NCBI GenBank assembly: GCA_964291335.2
Contig: OZ219748.1
Span: 1,426,001 to 1,490,000, forward strand
Source of the DNA: G964291335 sp964291335
GTDB taxonomy: Bacteria; Chloroflexota; Dehalococcoidia; Lucifugimonadales; UBA3495
Reading direction: 5' to 3'
Length of the DNA: 64,000 nucleotides
Every line of letters begins with the position of its first letter. Position 1 is the stretch's first letter. The position numbers were made by a program, and so were the translations under genes. A model generated the notes under the pieces. It was given only the letters and a program-made list of their open reading frames with translations. It ran no database searches and was not told the origin of the DNA. Shown here one piece after another: positions 44,249-53,443 of the stretch.

Positions 44249-44710
44249 ATGTCCCTTCGCGAACGACTGGAAGCCGATATTATCGTGGCAATGCGCCGCC
44301 GCGACCAGCAGCGGCTGGATGCTTTGCGTTTCCTGAAGAACGCCGTAAATCGGGTGGAAATCGATCGGCGGGTTACTTTGGACGACGACGGCATTGCCGA
44401 GGTGGTGGTGCGCCAGGTTAAAGACCGGCGGGACAGCATTCGGATGTTTGAGCAGGGCAACCGGGCCGACCTGGTAGCCAAAGAGTCGGCCGACCTGGCG
44501 GTGCTGGAAGAGTATATGCCGGAGCAGATGGGCCAGGCAGCGTTGGCGGCGCTGGTTCAAGAGGTAATTGCCCAGGTGGGGGCGTCAACCCTGCGGGACA
44601 AGGGCAAGGTTATGGGGCGGTTGATGCCCCAGGTGCAGGGCAAGGCCGACGGCGCCCAGGTTAATGCGCTGGTTACTCGACTGCTGGAGGCGAGCGAAGC
44701 CGGCGGCTGA
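44249..44710 (+). CDS. GatB/YqeY-family protein
   Basis: 153 residues, normal for YqeY. The N-terminus SLRERLEADIIVAMRRRDQQRLDALRFLKNAV and the middle VVRQVKDRRDSIRMFEQGNRADLVAKESADLAVLEEYMPEQM are family hallmarks; GKVMGRLMPQVQGKADGAQVN matches the GatB-tail region. The family shares its fold with the tRNA-binding tail of amidotransferase subunit GatB; its own role is thought to concern aminoacyl-tRNA but is not settled. The frame opens five codons earlier, but the ATG at 44249 fits the family. It ends at the first base of the next open frame and is co-transcribed with purQ. Confidence 0.92.
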   Translation: MSLRERLEADIIVAMRRRDQQRLDALRFLKNAVNRVEIDRRVTLDDDGIAEVVVRQVKDRRDSIRMFEQGNRADLVAKESADLAVLEEYMPEQMGQAALAALVQEVIAQVGASTLRDKGKVMGRLMPQVQGKADGAQVNALVTRLLEASEAGG

Positions 44711-44742
44711 TGCCCCGCATCAGCCGCCGGGGAGAGCCGGCA

Positions 44743-45453
44743 ATGCGTTTTGGCATCGTGGTATTTCCGGGGACCTGGAGCGACGCCGACTGCCATTATC
44801 AGGTTGCGGATGTTCTGGGTCAGGAGGCCGCTTACCTTTGGCACCGGGAGGAAAACCTGGCCGGGATTGACTGTGTAATTCTGCCCGGCGGCTTTTCTTA
44901 CGGGGATTATCTGCGGGCCGGCGCCATTGCCCGCTTTGCTCCGGTAATGTCGGCTCTGCGCCGGTTTGCCGCCGACGGGGGGCTGGTGGTGGGCATTTGC
45001 AACGGCTTTCAGATTTTGTGTGAATCGGGTTTGCTGCCCGGCGTCCTGATGCGAAACCGGTGCCTGGAATACTGCTGCCAGTGGGTTAACCTGCGTACCG
45101 AGCGAACCGATACTCCCTTTACCGGCCGCTGCCAGCCTGGTCAGGTGCTGCAAGTGCCGGTGTCGCACGGCGAAGGCAATTACTACGCCGACGCCGCTGT
45201 CCTGGCGCAGCTGGAGGCCAATGGGCAAGTATTGTTCCGTTACTGCGAGCCTTCGGGGGCGGTTACCGCTGCCGCCAACCCCAATGGCTCTGCCGGCAAC
45301 ATCGCCGGGATTATTAACCGGCAGGGCAACGTTCTGGGGATGATGCCCCACCCGGAGCGCAGCTGCGAGACTCTGCTGGGCAGCGAGGACGGCAACCTGC
45401 TGTTCCAGTCAATCATTGACGCCGTATCCGTCCGGAAAACCCGAGCGAGGTAG
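44743..45453 (+). CDS. purQ: Phosphoribosylformylglycinamidine synthase subunit PurQ
   Basis: 236 residues. It is a class I glutamine amidotransferase: FGIVVFPGTWSDADC at the start, PGGFSYGDYLRAGAIA, the nucleophile cysteine in GLVVGICNGFQIL, and the His-Glu pair in MMPHPERSCE. It supplies ammonia from glutamine to PurL in step 4 of purine synthesis. The ATG at 44743 follows GGGGAGAG; the open frame starts 11 codons upstream. purS and purL are not next to it in this window. Confidence 0.95.
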   Translation: MRFGIVVFPGTWSDADCHYQVADVLGQEAAYLWHREENLAGIDCVILPGGFSYGDYLRAGAIARFAPVMSALRRFAADGGLVVGICNGFQILCESGLLPGVLMRNRCLEYCCQWVNLRTERTDTPFTGRCQPGQVLQVPVSHGEGNYYADAAVLAQLEANGQVLFRYCEPSGAVTAAANPNGSAGNIAGIINRQGNVLGMMPHPERSCETLLGSEDGNLLFQSIIDAVSVRKTRAR

Positions 45454-45751
45454 GCGTACCCCACCCGGACTGACAGCCCAGGGTATCCGGTCCGGGCACG
45501 CTGGGCCGGGTAGCGGCTGTTCTTTATGGCTGCCGGATAGCGCCGGCCCGGGCGCGCCGGGCAGCGCCCTTCCGCTCCAACCCTCCCCGGTCATCCTTTG
45601 ATGGGTCAGCGCCTTCAGTTCCTCCGTTGCTGCCGGCCCGGCCCTGGCGGCGCGCCCATTCAGCCGCGCCGTCCCGAATACGGCCGGGGCGCCACCGGGC
45701 GGCGGCAGAGGTAATTCCCGGAAAAATATTAAAATCCTGCCAGAAACCGAC

Positions 45752-45781
45752 TTGACAGTTTCAGAACGCTCGTTCTATACT
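45752..45781 (+). promoter_or_regulatory. Promoter with a LexA-like palindrome in the spacer
   Basis: TTGACA (45752-45757) and TATACT (45776-45781) with an 18-bp spacer. Inside it AGAAC-GCTC-GTTCT (45763-45776) is a perfect 14-bp palindrome of the GAAC-N4-GTTC form known for LexA in Gram-positive bacteria. The rest of the 370-bp gap after purQ shows nothing. Confidence 0.6.
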
Positions 45782-45824
45782 TTGGTTGCAATTAGAACAA
45801 AAGTTTGCAATGAAGGTGAGAGAG

Positions 45825-46160
45825 ATGACAAGAACGTTTGTTGTGAATGATGAGCCGGAAACGCCCGACGCAACCCCGGAGTTTTACCATTACGAGGACA
45901 CCGGCTGCGAGGCTTCGGAAAGCTGCCTCAATTGCCCGCTGCCTCAGTGCAAGTATGATGACCCGGCCTGGTATCAGCGGAACCGCCGTCTGGCCAAAGA
46001 CTTTCAGGTAAAGTACACCATGGAACAGGAACGTTTAACGGTTGAGGAAGCGGCGGAACGCTTTTCGGTAACGGTACGCACCATCTTCCGCATTCTGCGC
46101 CGCTGCCGTCTGGCGGTCAACGCCACGGATGACGCGGAACTGCCGGCTTTCGCCGCCTAG
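45825..46160 (+). CDS. Small Cys-cluster plus helix-turn-helix protein
   Basis: 111 residues from the ATG at 45825, behind AAGGTGAG; ATGs at 45810 and upstream in the same frame are less well placed. A four-cysteine cluster C-x5-C-x2-C-x4-C (GCEASESCLNCPLPQCKYD) lies at about 29-46 and may hold zinc or an Fe-S centre. A helix-turn-helix follows at about 75-98 (LTVEEAAERFSVTVRTIFRI). It looks like a small DNA-binding regulator, perhaps redox-, metal- or damage-responsive. It is not a known family to me. It may repress its own promoter, where the palindrome lies. Confidence 0.6.
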   Translation: MTRTFVVNDEPETPDATPEFYHYEDTGCEASESCLNCPLPQCKYDDPAWYQRNRRLAKDFQVKYTMEQERLTVEEAAERFSVTVRTIFRILRRCRLAVNATDDAELPAFAA

Positions 46161-46407
46161 TTCTATTGGCGCGGGCCGGGGCAGCGGCGCAGCCGCCGGG
46201 GAATGGGGCGCCAACCGGGGTGGTAAAATCAGGGGCAGCGAAGTCAGGAAAACTGAAGGGCCGGCGGGGAACTTTCTTCCGCCGCCTGGATACACCCGCA
46301 TCATCCGGACCGAAGGGGCGGTGGAGAACCTATCTTCCGGGGTCATATTGGGTTACCGGGCGCTGATTGTTCCGCCGCTTAACCCTTTGGCGCCGGCCAT
46401 TGACGGG

Positions 46408-47583
46408 TTACCCCCGGGGCAGGCCCAGGCCCCGGCTGGCGATGATGTTGCGCTGCACTTCCGAGGTGCCGGCCGCTATTTTGTGAGAGAAGCTGGTCAT
46501 CCAGTGTTCCTGAATGCGGCCCCGCAGCGGCGCCCACTTTTCGTTGCGGCCCAACACGCCATACAGCCCCAGCACTTCCATGCCGGCAATGGTTACCCGC
46601 TGCAGGGTTTCGCTGCCGAAAACCTTGCTCATAGAGGCTTCCTTGTTAGGCACCAGCCCTTCGCCCTGCATATAGGCCACGTTATAGGCCATCAGCCGGG
46701 CCGCCTCGCATTCGATATAGCGGTCGGCCAGCAGGTTGCGTACCCAGGGGGTCTGGAGCAGCGGCTTGCCGTTGTGCCTGGTTTGGCTGGCGTAGCCCCG
46801 CACCTCGTCCAGCAGGCGGCGCCCCATGGCCGAATAGTCAATCCCCGACCGCTCGAAGTCCAGCAGGGTAACCGCCACATACCAGCCCCGGTTTTCTTCC
46901 CCCACTACATTAGCTACCGGCGCCCGCACATTGTCGAAGATAATCTGGTTGAACTCGTGGCCGCCGGCCATGTTGATGATTGGCCGCACCTGAATGCCGG
47001 GCGATTTCATATCTACCAGAATGAAGCTGATTCCCCGGTGCTTGGGAGCCTCCGGGTCGGTGCGGGCCAGCAGCATAATCCAGTCGGCCCGGTGTCCCAG
47101 AGTGGTCCAAATCTTGGAACCGTTAATCACATACTCGTCGCCATCCCGCACGGCCCGGGTGCTCAGGGATGCCAGGTCGGAACCGGATTCAGGTTCGCTG
47201 TAGCCCTGGCACCACTGAACCTCGCCCCGGGCTACCGGCGGCAAGTGGGCCTGCTTCTGTTCTTCAGTGCCGTGAATCATCAGGGTTGGCCCCAGCATTC
47301 GCACGCCGAATATGTCCCGCCCCGGAGCCCGCAGGTAGGCCAGCTCTTCGTTATAAATGGCAGAGCGCACCGGCGAAGCATTCTGACCGCCGTATTCGGT
47401 GGGCCAGTGCATGGTCAGCCAGCCCCGCTCCGCCATCCGGCGGCGCATATCCCTGGTCAGCTCCCAATTCCACTCCTCGGGCCACCGGCCGCCGCCCTCC
47501 CAATCTGGCGGGAGGGTTTCCTGCACAAAGTCGCGCAGCTGCTGGCGAAAAACATCGTCTTCGGGGGTAAACTTAAAATCCAC
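46408..47583 (-). CDS. Acyl-CoA dehydrogenase
   Basis: 391 residues from a GTG at 47583 behind GAGAGG; a TTG at 47604 would add seven. The middle domain has WCQGYSEPESGSDLASL, matching the family's substrate/FAD-binding (Y/W)xxTEPxAGSD region. RADWIMLLARTD and GRRLLDEVRGY follow, and GTSEVQRNIIASRGLGLPRG at the C-terminus is the conserved FAD-contact segment. It oxidises acyl-CoA at the alpha-beta bond and passes electrons to ETF. The specific acyl chain cannot be told. It is a lone gene here; the 247 bp between its stop and the Cys-cluster gene show nothing. Confidence 0.93.
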   Translation of the reverse strand: MDFKFTPEDDVFRQQLRDFVQETLPPDWEGGGRWPEEWNWELTRDMRRRMAERGWLTMHWPTEYGGQNASPVRSAIYNEELAYLRAPGRDIFGVRMLGPTLMIHGTEEQKQAHLPPVARGEVQWCQGYSEPESGSDLASLSTRAVRDGDEYVINGSKIWTTLGHRADWIMLLARTDPEAPKHRGISFILVDMKSPGIQVRPIINMAGGHEFNQIIFDNVRAPVANVVGEENRGWYVAVTLLDFERSGIDYSAMGRRLLDEVRGYASQTRHNGKPLLQTPWVRNLLADRYIECEAARLMAYNVAYMQGEGLVPNKEASMSKVFGSETLQRVTIAGMEVLGLYGVLGRNEKWAPLRGRIQEHWMTSFSHKIAAGTSEVQRNIIASRGLGLPRG

Positions 47584-47682
47584 GGAACCCTCTCCAGTGT
47601 CCAAATATGGTATTCCGGGCGAAGCAGGACGCCGGTTCAGTCATGCCGGGCATGGCGGGAATGCCGGAAGCAGCGGCCGGAC

Positions 47683-47922
47683 TTAAACCGGCCCCACTGC
47701 TACGCACGACTGGGTGCGGACAATGCCGGGAACGGTATGAATCTTCTCGGTTACCAACGCACCGACGGCGGTCAGGTCGGCGGCGTTGATGGTGGCGATA
47801 ATGTCGAACTGGCCGGTAACCACGTCCACCGATTCGATGCCGTCGATGCCTGCCAGGGTGTTTGCCACATCGCGGGTCTGCCCCACATAGGTTTCAATTA
47901 AAAGGTAGGCTTTGGTTGACAT
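47683..47922 (-). CDS. Stand-alone AsnC/Lrp ligand-binding (RAM) domain protein
   Basis: 79 residues from the ATG at 47922, with GAGGAGC just upstream. The whole chain is one alpha-beta RAM domain: AYLLIETYVGQTRDVANTLAG, IESVDVVTGQFDIIATI, and HTVPGIVRTQSCVAV. The HTH of full Lrp regulators is absent, so it cannot bind DNA by itself. Such proteins bind amino acids or form oligomers with Lrp partners. It lies 99 bp upstream of the acyl-CoA dehydrogenase on the same strand and may sense a small molecule for that pathway (inference). Confidence 0.85.
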   Translation of the reverse strand: MSTKAYLLIETYVGQTRDVANTLAGIDGIESVDVVTGQFDIIATINAADLTAVGALVTEKIHTVPGIVRTQSCVAVGPV

Positions 47923-48097
47923 ATTGCTCCTCAAAATCCGGTTGGCTGGGCTGCCGGCTAATTCTACGGCCCACCCCCGAACCTGTCAATTCGGGAGCCC
48001 CGGCGCCGCTGCCCCCTGGATTGCCCCCACCGGGGCGCAGGGACTGTGATACCATATTCATAAAAGGGCAGTTATTTGACTGTCCGGAGAAGCGTTA

Positions 48098-49306
48098 ATG
48101 TCCCTCGACCTGGGCGAGACCATCGTTCAGCTGGAGCGGGCCACCGGCAACCTGGGTTCAGGTTACCGGGACCGGCGCTGCCGGCTGGCGCAGTTACTGG
48201 AGCAGGCGGCGGCGGTGCCTCCCCAAACCGCGCGGGAGAAAACGATTGGTTCTGATGTCCCTTTCCTGGCCGCGCAGGTGGTGGATACGCTGCTGGGCGC
48301 GGTATCGCCGCCGCCGCTGCCGGCCGATTGGGCCGCCGCCTCGGTGGACGGCTCCCACATTGATGTTGACCGCCACTTGCCGGTGGAATGCTACCTGTTG
48401 AACCTGGGCGGCTGCCTTTTGACCTATGGCCGGCAGCCCGACGCCCGTTTCTTCAGCCGTCCACACCTGGCGTCGGCCTACGAGGAGTTATACCTGGCGG
48501 ACCCGCAGCGCCCGGCAGATGAAGAAGCGGTCGCCGGCAACCTGCTGGGCCTGTACCGAACGGTGCGGGAGCTGGAAGAGCTGCTGGCAGTGGTTCGGGA
48601 ATGCCCGCCGGAGCAGCCGACGCTGGCGCTGGTGGATGGCACGCTGGTGTTGTGGGGCCTGGCCGGCCGGGGGTATCGGGATTTTGTGCGGCAGGCTATC
48701 GTTAACGAGGGGCTGCTGCCGGCGCTGGAAGGGTTCCGTCAACTGGCGGCGGCGCGCCGCAATGTTACCCTGGCGGCTTACGTTTCCCTGCCGAGGGTCC
48801 GGGAGGTGGCCAACGCCATTCGCCGCTGCCTGTGTCCCAACGACCTGGCCTATTGCCGGCAATCTTGCAGCCAGCGTCGGTCGGAATTGACCCCATGCAG
48901 CAACTCCAACGACTTTCTGGACCGGGAGATTTTCGCCCAACTGCTCGCGCCGGGCCAGCGGTCGCCGGTCTATATAACCAACTCGTCGGTATCGCGGGAA
49001 TACTACGGCGACCATCAGGTATATTTCTATTACCTGAACGCCGGTGAAGAGATTGCCCGGATAGAGGCGCCGGCCTGGGTGGCGGAGGATGATGCCCTGC
49101 TGTCCCTGGGCCACAGCCTGATTGCAGCGCAATGCCGCCTGGGGCAGGGTTACCCGGTGGCTATTGCCGAGGCTCACGAACAGGCGGTAGTAAACGGACG
49201 GGATCGGCAACTGTTCAGGCAGCTGGTGGCCGAAACCCTGGAACGCCAGGGCCTGCCCGCCTACACCTCGCAAAAGGAGCGTTCCAAGCAGCGCCCGTGG
49301 GTTTAG
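48098..49306 (+). CDS. nurA: NurA-domain nuclease
   Basis: 402 residues. SVDGSHIDVDRHLPVECYLLNLGG (about 86-109) has the conserved acidic start of the NurA fold, and LALVDGTLVLWGLAG (about 175-189) has the second conserved aspartate. The late part (SPVYITNSS, AVVNGRDRQLFRQLVAETL) fits the family too. NurA is a 5'-3' exonuclease/endonuclease that works with the HerA ATPase in end resection; herA is not in this window. Four cysteines at about 247-267 (CLCPNDLAYCRQSCSQRR) may bind metal. Confidence 0.78.
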   Translation: MSLDLGETIVQLERATGNLGSGYRDRRCRLAQLLEQAAAVPPQTAREKTIGSDVPFLAAQVVDTLLGAVSPPPLPADWAAASVDGSHIDVDRHLPVECYLLNLGGCLLTYGRQPDARFFSRPHLASAYEELYLADPQRPADEEAVAGNLLGLYRTVRELEELLAVVRECPPEQPTLALVDGTLVLWGLAGRGYRDFVRQAIVNEGLLPALEGFRQLAAARRNVTLAAYVSLPRVREVANAIRRCLCPNDLAYCRQSCSQRRSELTPCSNSNDFLDREIFAQLLAPGQRSPVYITNSSVSREYYGDHQVYFYYLNAGEEIARIEAPAWVAEDDALLSLGHSLIAAQCRLGQGYPVAIAEAHEQAVVNGRDRQLFRQLVAETLERQGLPAYTSQKERSKQRPWV

Positions 49307-49385
49307 GGGGGTAATGTCAAATACATGTTGACATGCCGGGCATATGGGCTGCTATTCTCCATTGAGTTTCGCTAGAGGCTTATTT

Positions 49386-49605
49386 ATGGCTATCGAAGAT
49401 GCGCGAAAACAGGAAATACTGACTCTGGTTAATAATCATTGGGCAAAGCGCGTCAAAGAGCGTAGTTTCAGCGAGCTTATGACTGGAAAAGAGCAAGGTC
49501 ATCGGATAGCAAATTATGTGGATGATCAAACCTGCTCAGTGTTGAAGGTAAACTTCGATACCCGAAATCGTCTGGGCCAGCTTGCCGCAGGGCCGGAGTG
49601 GTTCC
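49386..49605 (+). pseudogene. Truncated gene fragment of unknown function
   Basis: An ATG at 49386 behind GAGG opens a lower-GC reading frame (MAIEDARKQEILTLVNNHWA, then GKEQGHRIANYVDDQTCSVL) that looks coding for about 65 codons. It then runs without a stop into the antisense of valS, so the 3' part of the gene is missing. The promoter-like TTGACA at about 49328 lies upstream. I do not recognise the protein. Truncation by deletion next to valS is the simplest reading. Confidence 0.5.
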
Positions 49606-52323
49606 TTACCCCCCCAGCTGGGCCAGTATTTCCGCCAGCCTTTGCTGCTGTTCTTGCAGTGAGCGCAGGCGTTCCTGCTCTGTTTCCACCACGTCGGGGC
49701 GGGCCTTGGCGCGGAAGTCGGGGTTGCCGACCAGCCGTTCCTTCCGTATCAGCTCCTGTTGGCAATGGGTCAGTTCCTTTTGCAGGCGTTCCCGCTCGGC
49801 GGCCAAATCCACCACCCCTTCCAGGGGCAGGCGCACCACCAGGGGGTTCACCAGCAGGGTTACGCCACGGGGCAGTTCCGGAGTTTCGGAACCGCCGGCG
49901 GCAATGTGCAGCGGGCCTACCCGGGACAGGGTTCGAATCACCTCGGCCTCCTCGGTCAGCGCCTCCGCCAGTCCATTGGCCTCCACCAGGGCCTCCAGGC
50001 GGCGGCTGGCCGGAACATGCAGCTGGGCGCGGGCATTGCGCACCGCCCGGATGGTTTGTATTACCAGGGAAACCTCCTCTTCCGCCTGGCGGTCGCGGCG
50101 GGGCGCGGCTGCCTGGGGGTATTCGGCTACCATGATGGAGGCCGGACGCGCAACTTCCCAAGGGAGGCTGCCGGCCAGGGTTTGCCATATTTCTTCGGTG
50201 ATGAAGGGCATAAAGGGGTGCAGCAGTCGCAGCGTCCGTTCCAGGACGTGGGCCAGCGCCGGCCGGGGCGAAGCCGCAGCGCGGCCGGCTGCGGCTTCGC
50301 CCCGCAGCCGTACCTTGGCCATCTCGATATACCAGTCGCAGAAGTCGTTCCAGATGAAATCGTAGAGCTTCTGCTGCGCCTCGCCCAGTTCGAAGCTGGC
50401 CAGGGCCTGGTTGACCGCGACGGTTGTCTGGTCCAGCCGGCTGATAATCCAGCGGTCTTCCCGGTGGGTCAGGTAGGGCAAGGCGTGCCAGCCGGTCAGG
50501 TTATCCGGGCTTTCGAGAGCGTTGATGACGAAGCGGGCGGCGTTCCAGACCTTGTTGGCGAAATTGCGGGCCGCCTCCAGCTTGCCTTCGGTAATGCGCA
50601 GGTCGTTGCCCGGGGCGGCGCCGGTGGAAAGAGCAAAGCGCATGGCATCGGTGCCGTAGCGGTCAATCAGGGCCAGCGGGTCCATGGTATTGCCCCTGGT
50701 CTTGCTCATCTTTTCGCCGTTGGCGTCCCGGATCAACCCGTGCAGGTAAACGGTGCGGAAAGGGACCTGACCGGTGTTTTCCAGGCCCAGCATAATCATA
50801 CGGGCGACCCAGAAAAAGAGTATGTCATAGCCGGTTTCCAGCACTGCCGTCGGGTAAAAACGGGCCAGGTCTTCGGCGTCTTCGGGCCAGCCCAAGGTAG
50901 AATGGGGCCACAGGCCGGAACTGAACCAGGTATCCAGCACGTCTTCGTCCTGACGCAGCCCCGGATTGCCACAGGCGGGGCAGGCGTCCGGGTCTTCCAG
51001 AGCGACGGTAATTTCGGGGCACCGGTTGCAGTACCACGCCGGTATGCGGTGGCCCCACCACAGCTGGCGGCTGATGCACCAGTCCCGGATGTTTTCCAGC
51101 CAGTTGAGGTAAACCCGGGTGAACCGCTCCGGGACGATGGCGATTTCCCCGTTGGCGACGGCGGCGTGGGCCCGCCCGGCGATGCTGGCGGGTTCCCGGT
51201 GGCTGCCGACCTGGAGGAACCATTGCAGGCTAATCAGGGGTTCCACCACCGAAGCGCAGCGCTGGCAGTGGCCCAGGGAATTATGCAGGTCTTCCACCCT
51301 TTCCAGCAGGCCCAGTCGGTCCAGCTCTTCGGCCACGGCGCGGCGCGCGGCGAAGCGTTCCAGGCCGGCATACTTGCCGGCGGCGCTGGTCATGTTGCCA
51401 TCGAAGCCGATGACGTTAACAATTGCCAGCCCGTGCCGCTCGCCAATCTCAAAGTCGGTTGCATCGTGGCCGGGGGTAACCTTCAGGGCGCCGGTGCCAA
51501 ACTCCGGCTCAATGGCCGCATCCGCCACAATGGGAATGGCGCGTTCCATTATCGGCAGAATGGCCTGCCGGCCGATCAGGTGGGTGTAGCGAGGGTCTTC
51601 CGGGTGCACGGCCACGCCGGTGTCGCCCAGCATAGACTCGGGCCGGGTGGTAGCCACAGTAATGCGGCCGGCGCCATCGGCCAGGGGGTAGTGGATGTAA
51701 TAGAGCCTGCCGACCTGTTCCCGGTATTCCACTTCCAGGTCTGAAAGGGCGGTGGCGCAGCGGGGGCACCAGTTGATTATGCGCTCGTGCCGGTAAATCA
51801 GACCCTTGCGGTAGAGGTTAACGAAGGTAGTGCGCACCGCTTTGGCCGGCCCGGGGTCCAGGGTAAAGCGCAGGCGCGACCAGTCGCAGGAGGCGCCCAG
51901 CCGCTTGTGTTGTTCGTCGATGGTATTGCCGTAGCGACCGACCCATTCCCAAACCCGTTCCTGGAACTGCTCCCGGCCCAGTTCGTGGCGGTTGGTTCCT
52001 TCTTCCGCCAGCAGCCTTTCCACCACCCACTGGGTGGCGATGCCGGCGTGGTCTTTGCCGGGCAGCCACAGGGCGGCGTCGCCGCGCATCCGGTGCCAGC
52101 GAATCAGAGCGTCCTCGATGGTGGCGGTCAGGGCGTGGCCCAGGTGCAGCTCGCCGGTAACGTTGGGCGGCGGCATGATGATGACGTAAGGCGGCCGCTC
52201 CGGCGAAATCTCCGGCGTGAAATAGCCCTGCTCCAGCCAGGTCCGGTAGATGCGCTGCTCTACGGCAGCGGGGTCATAGGCCCTGGGAATATCGCCTGGG
52301 GTATTGGTGGTCGTGGCGGTCAT
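49606..52323 (-). CDS. valS: Valyl-tRNA synthetase
   Basis: 905 residues from the ATG at 52323 with AGGGGA upstream; the open frame extends 35 codons further but without homology. The class I HIGH motif is HLGHA (in NVTGELHLGHALT) and KMSKS is KMSKT (GEKMSKTRGN). The editing domain contains TVATTRPESMLGDT. A zinc-like CPACGN lies in the middle. The C-terminal coiled coil is AERERLQKELTHCQQELIRKE. It charges tRNA-Val and hydrolyses mischarged Thr-tRNA. The last codon touches the truncated gene's junction. Confidence 0.98.
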   Translation of the reverse strand: MTATTTNTPGDIPRAYDPAAVEQRIYRTWLEQGYFTPEISPERPPYVIIMPPPNVTGELHLGHALTATIEDALIRWHRMRGDAALWLPGKDHAGIATQWVVERLLAEEGTNRHELGREQFQERVWEWVGRYGNTIDEQHKRLGASCDWSRLRFTLDPGPAKAVRTTFVNLYRKGLIYRHERIINWCPRCATALSDLEVEYREQVGRLYYIHYPLADGAGRITVATTRPESMLGDTGVAVHPEDPRYTHLIGRQAILPIMERAIPIVADAAIEPEFGTGALKVTPGHDATDFEIGERHGLAIVNVIGFDGNMTSAAGKYAGLERFAARRAVAEELDRLGLLERVEDLHNSLGHCQRCASVVEPLISLQWFLQVGSHREPASIAGRAHAAVANGEIAIVPERFTRVYLNWLENIRDWCISRQLWWGHRIPAWYCNRCPEITVALEDPDACPACGNPGLRQDEDVLDTWFSSGLWPHSTLGWPEDAEDLARFYPTAVLETGYDILFFWVARMIMLGLENTGQVPFRTVYLHGLIRDANGEKMSKTRGNTMDPLALIDRYGTDAMRFALSTGAAPGNDLRITEGKLEAARNFANKVWNAARFVINALESPDNLTGWHALPYLTHREDRWIISRLDQTTVAVNQALASFELGEAQQKLYDFIWNDFCDWYIEMAKVRLRGEAAAGRAAASPRPALAHVLERTLRLLHPFMPFITEEIWQTLAGSLPWEVARPASIMVAEYPQAAAPRRDRQAEEEVSLVIQTIRAVRNARAQLHVPASRRLEALVEANGLAEALTEEAEVIRTLSRVGPLHIAAGGSETPELPRGVTLLVNPLVVRLPLEGVVDLAAERERLQKELTHCQQELIRKERLVGNPDFRAKARPDVVETEQERLRSLQEQQQRLAEILAQLGG

Positions 52324-52721
52324 GGCAGCGTCCCCTTGCTGGCAGATTGCCGGGATAGTAGTTTGAGGCGGCGGTAAGGAAATAGCGGTTGGTTGACCGG
52401 GCGGCGAAAAACGCACGCGCAAAGGCATTCAGCAGTGTACCACTGGCCCGGCGGCAGCGTCTATCGGGGCGGCGCAGCGTTGCCGGGCCAATGCCGGCCA
52501 ATTTGGGGGAACCGCTTTCTTCCAGCCGGCAGCGGGAAGCCGGACGCGGCGGGTTGAGGCGGCCGCAGCGTTGGGGTTGATTCAGGCCGGGCGCAGGGGC
52601 AAGGCTGCCCCGGAGACGGCGGGTATCGGGGTTGGGCAGCTGCTGCTTTGCCGGCTGGCGAGGGCCGGGGCCGGCAATAGTCGGGACGCTGTCCCGGGGG
52701 TAACTGGCAGGGCCAAGCCGG
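52324..52721. other. Gap of about 400 bp with nothing recognised
   Basis: Between the valS start and the stop of the next minus-strand gene. High GC, no good open frame with a ribosome binding site, and no repeat or clear hairpin seen. The valS promoter should be here but I could not fix it. Confidence 0.5.
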
Positions 52722-53441
52722 TTAACTGCCCGCAACTTCACCGGCCGCGTTCTCTGCCGCATCGGACGGTTCCGGTGTTTCGCCGGCCGCAGTGGCGGCG
52801 GCTCTTTGCCGGCGGGACAGCCGGTTTTGCAGCCAGCGGCGATATTCGTCCAGGGACGGCGGGGAAATGTAGAACACCGCTATATCGGCGGGAAATTGAA
52901 CCTGGTGCCGCTCGTTAATCAGCAGCAGGCCGGCCTCGTCGGCCTGGAGAGTCTGGTCGATCTGCCGGGCAATGTAGGCGTAGCGGTTGCGGTTGCTTTC
53001 CTGGAACCACTCCTGAAGCCGTCCGGCCACCGTTGGGTTGGTAAAGGGCGTCATCAGGCAGAACTGCAAGTCCAGGTTTTCCGTAAGCAGGTCAATGCTC
53101 ACCGTTTCTTCCAGCCCGGCCCCGGCTTCGCAGAGGGGGTGAATCAGGCCGTAGCTGGCGTGGTCGGCCATTTGCAGGTAAGACAACCCGGCTTCGCTGC
53201 TTTGGGTAAGCTGTTCGTGGTAAATGCGGCGCAGGCGGCCCAGGGAGGCGCTTAAGGCGTTAACCTGGATTTGCGCCTGCTGCCAATACCGCTCCAGGAT
53301 GGCGGCGCCGGCGTCGGCCGCCGCGGCCGGCGGCTCTTGCGGCGGGTAAACCAAGGGAACCAGCAGCAGCTTGCGCTGGCCGCGATACTGGTCTGCCGCC
53401 GGCCTTTCAATGCGCCCCAGTGGTGCGCCTGGGTCAGGCAT
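52722..53441 (-). CDS. Conserved hypothetical protein, coupled to ribosomal protein S1
   Basis: 239 residues, not recognised. The protein is mostly helical with no signal peptide or membrane segment. Residues 25-33 (LLLVPLVYP) are a beta strand. The middle (SASLGRLRRIYHEQL, ETVSIDLLTENLDLQFCLM) is well ordered and the last 35 residues are Ala/Glu-rich and probably disordered. The ATG lies two bases after the S1 stop (TAACCATG), so translation is coupled to S1. A role linked to translation or RNA is a guess. Confidence 0.7.
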   Translation of the reverse strand: MPDPGAPLGRIERPAADQYRGQRKLLLVPLVYPPQEPPAAAADAGAAILERYWQQAQIQVNALSASLGRLRRIYHEQLTQSSEAGLSYLQMADHASYGLIHPLCEAGAGLEETVSIDLLTENLDLQFCLMTPFTNPTVAGRLQEWFQESNRNRYAYIARQIDQTLQADEAGLLLINERHQVQFPADIAVFYISPPSLDEYRRWLQNRLSRRQRAAATAAGETPEPSDAAENAAGEVAGS

Positions 53442-53443
53442 GG

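Noticed and set aside
46129..47901. 590-residue open frame on the plus strand
   Set aside because: It is antisense to the acyl-CoA dehydrogenase and AsnC-type genes; no family resemblance, and its composition is that of a mirrored GC-rich gene.
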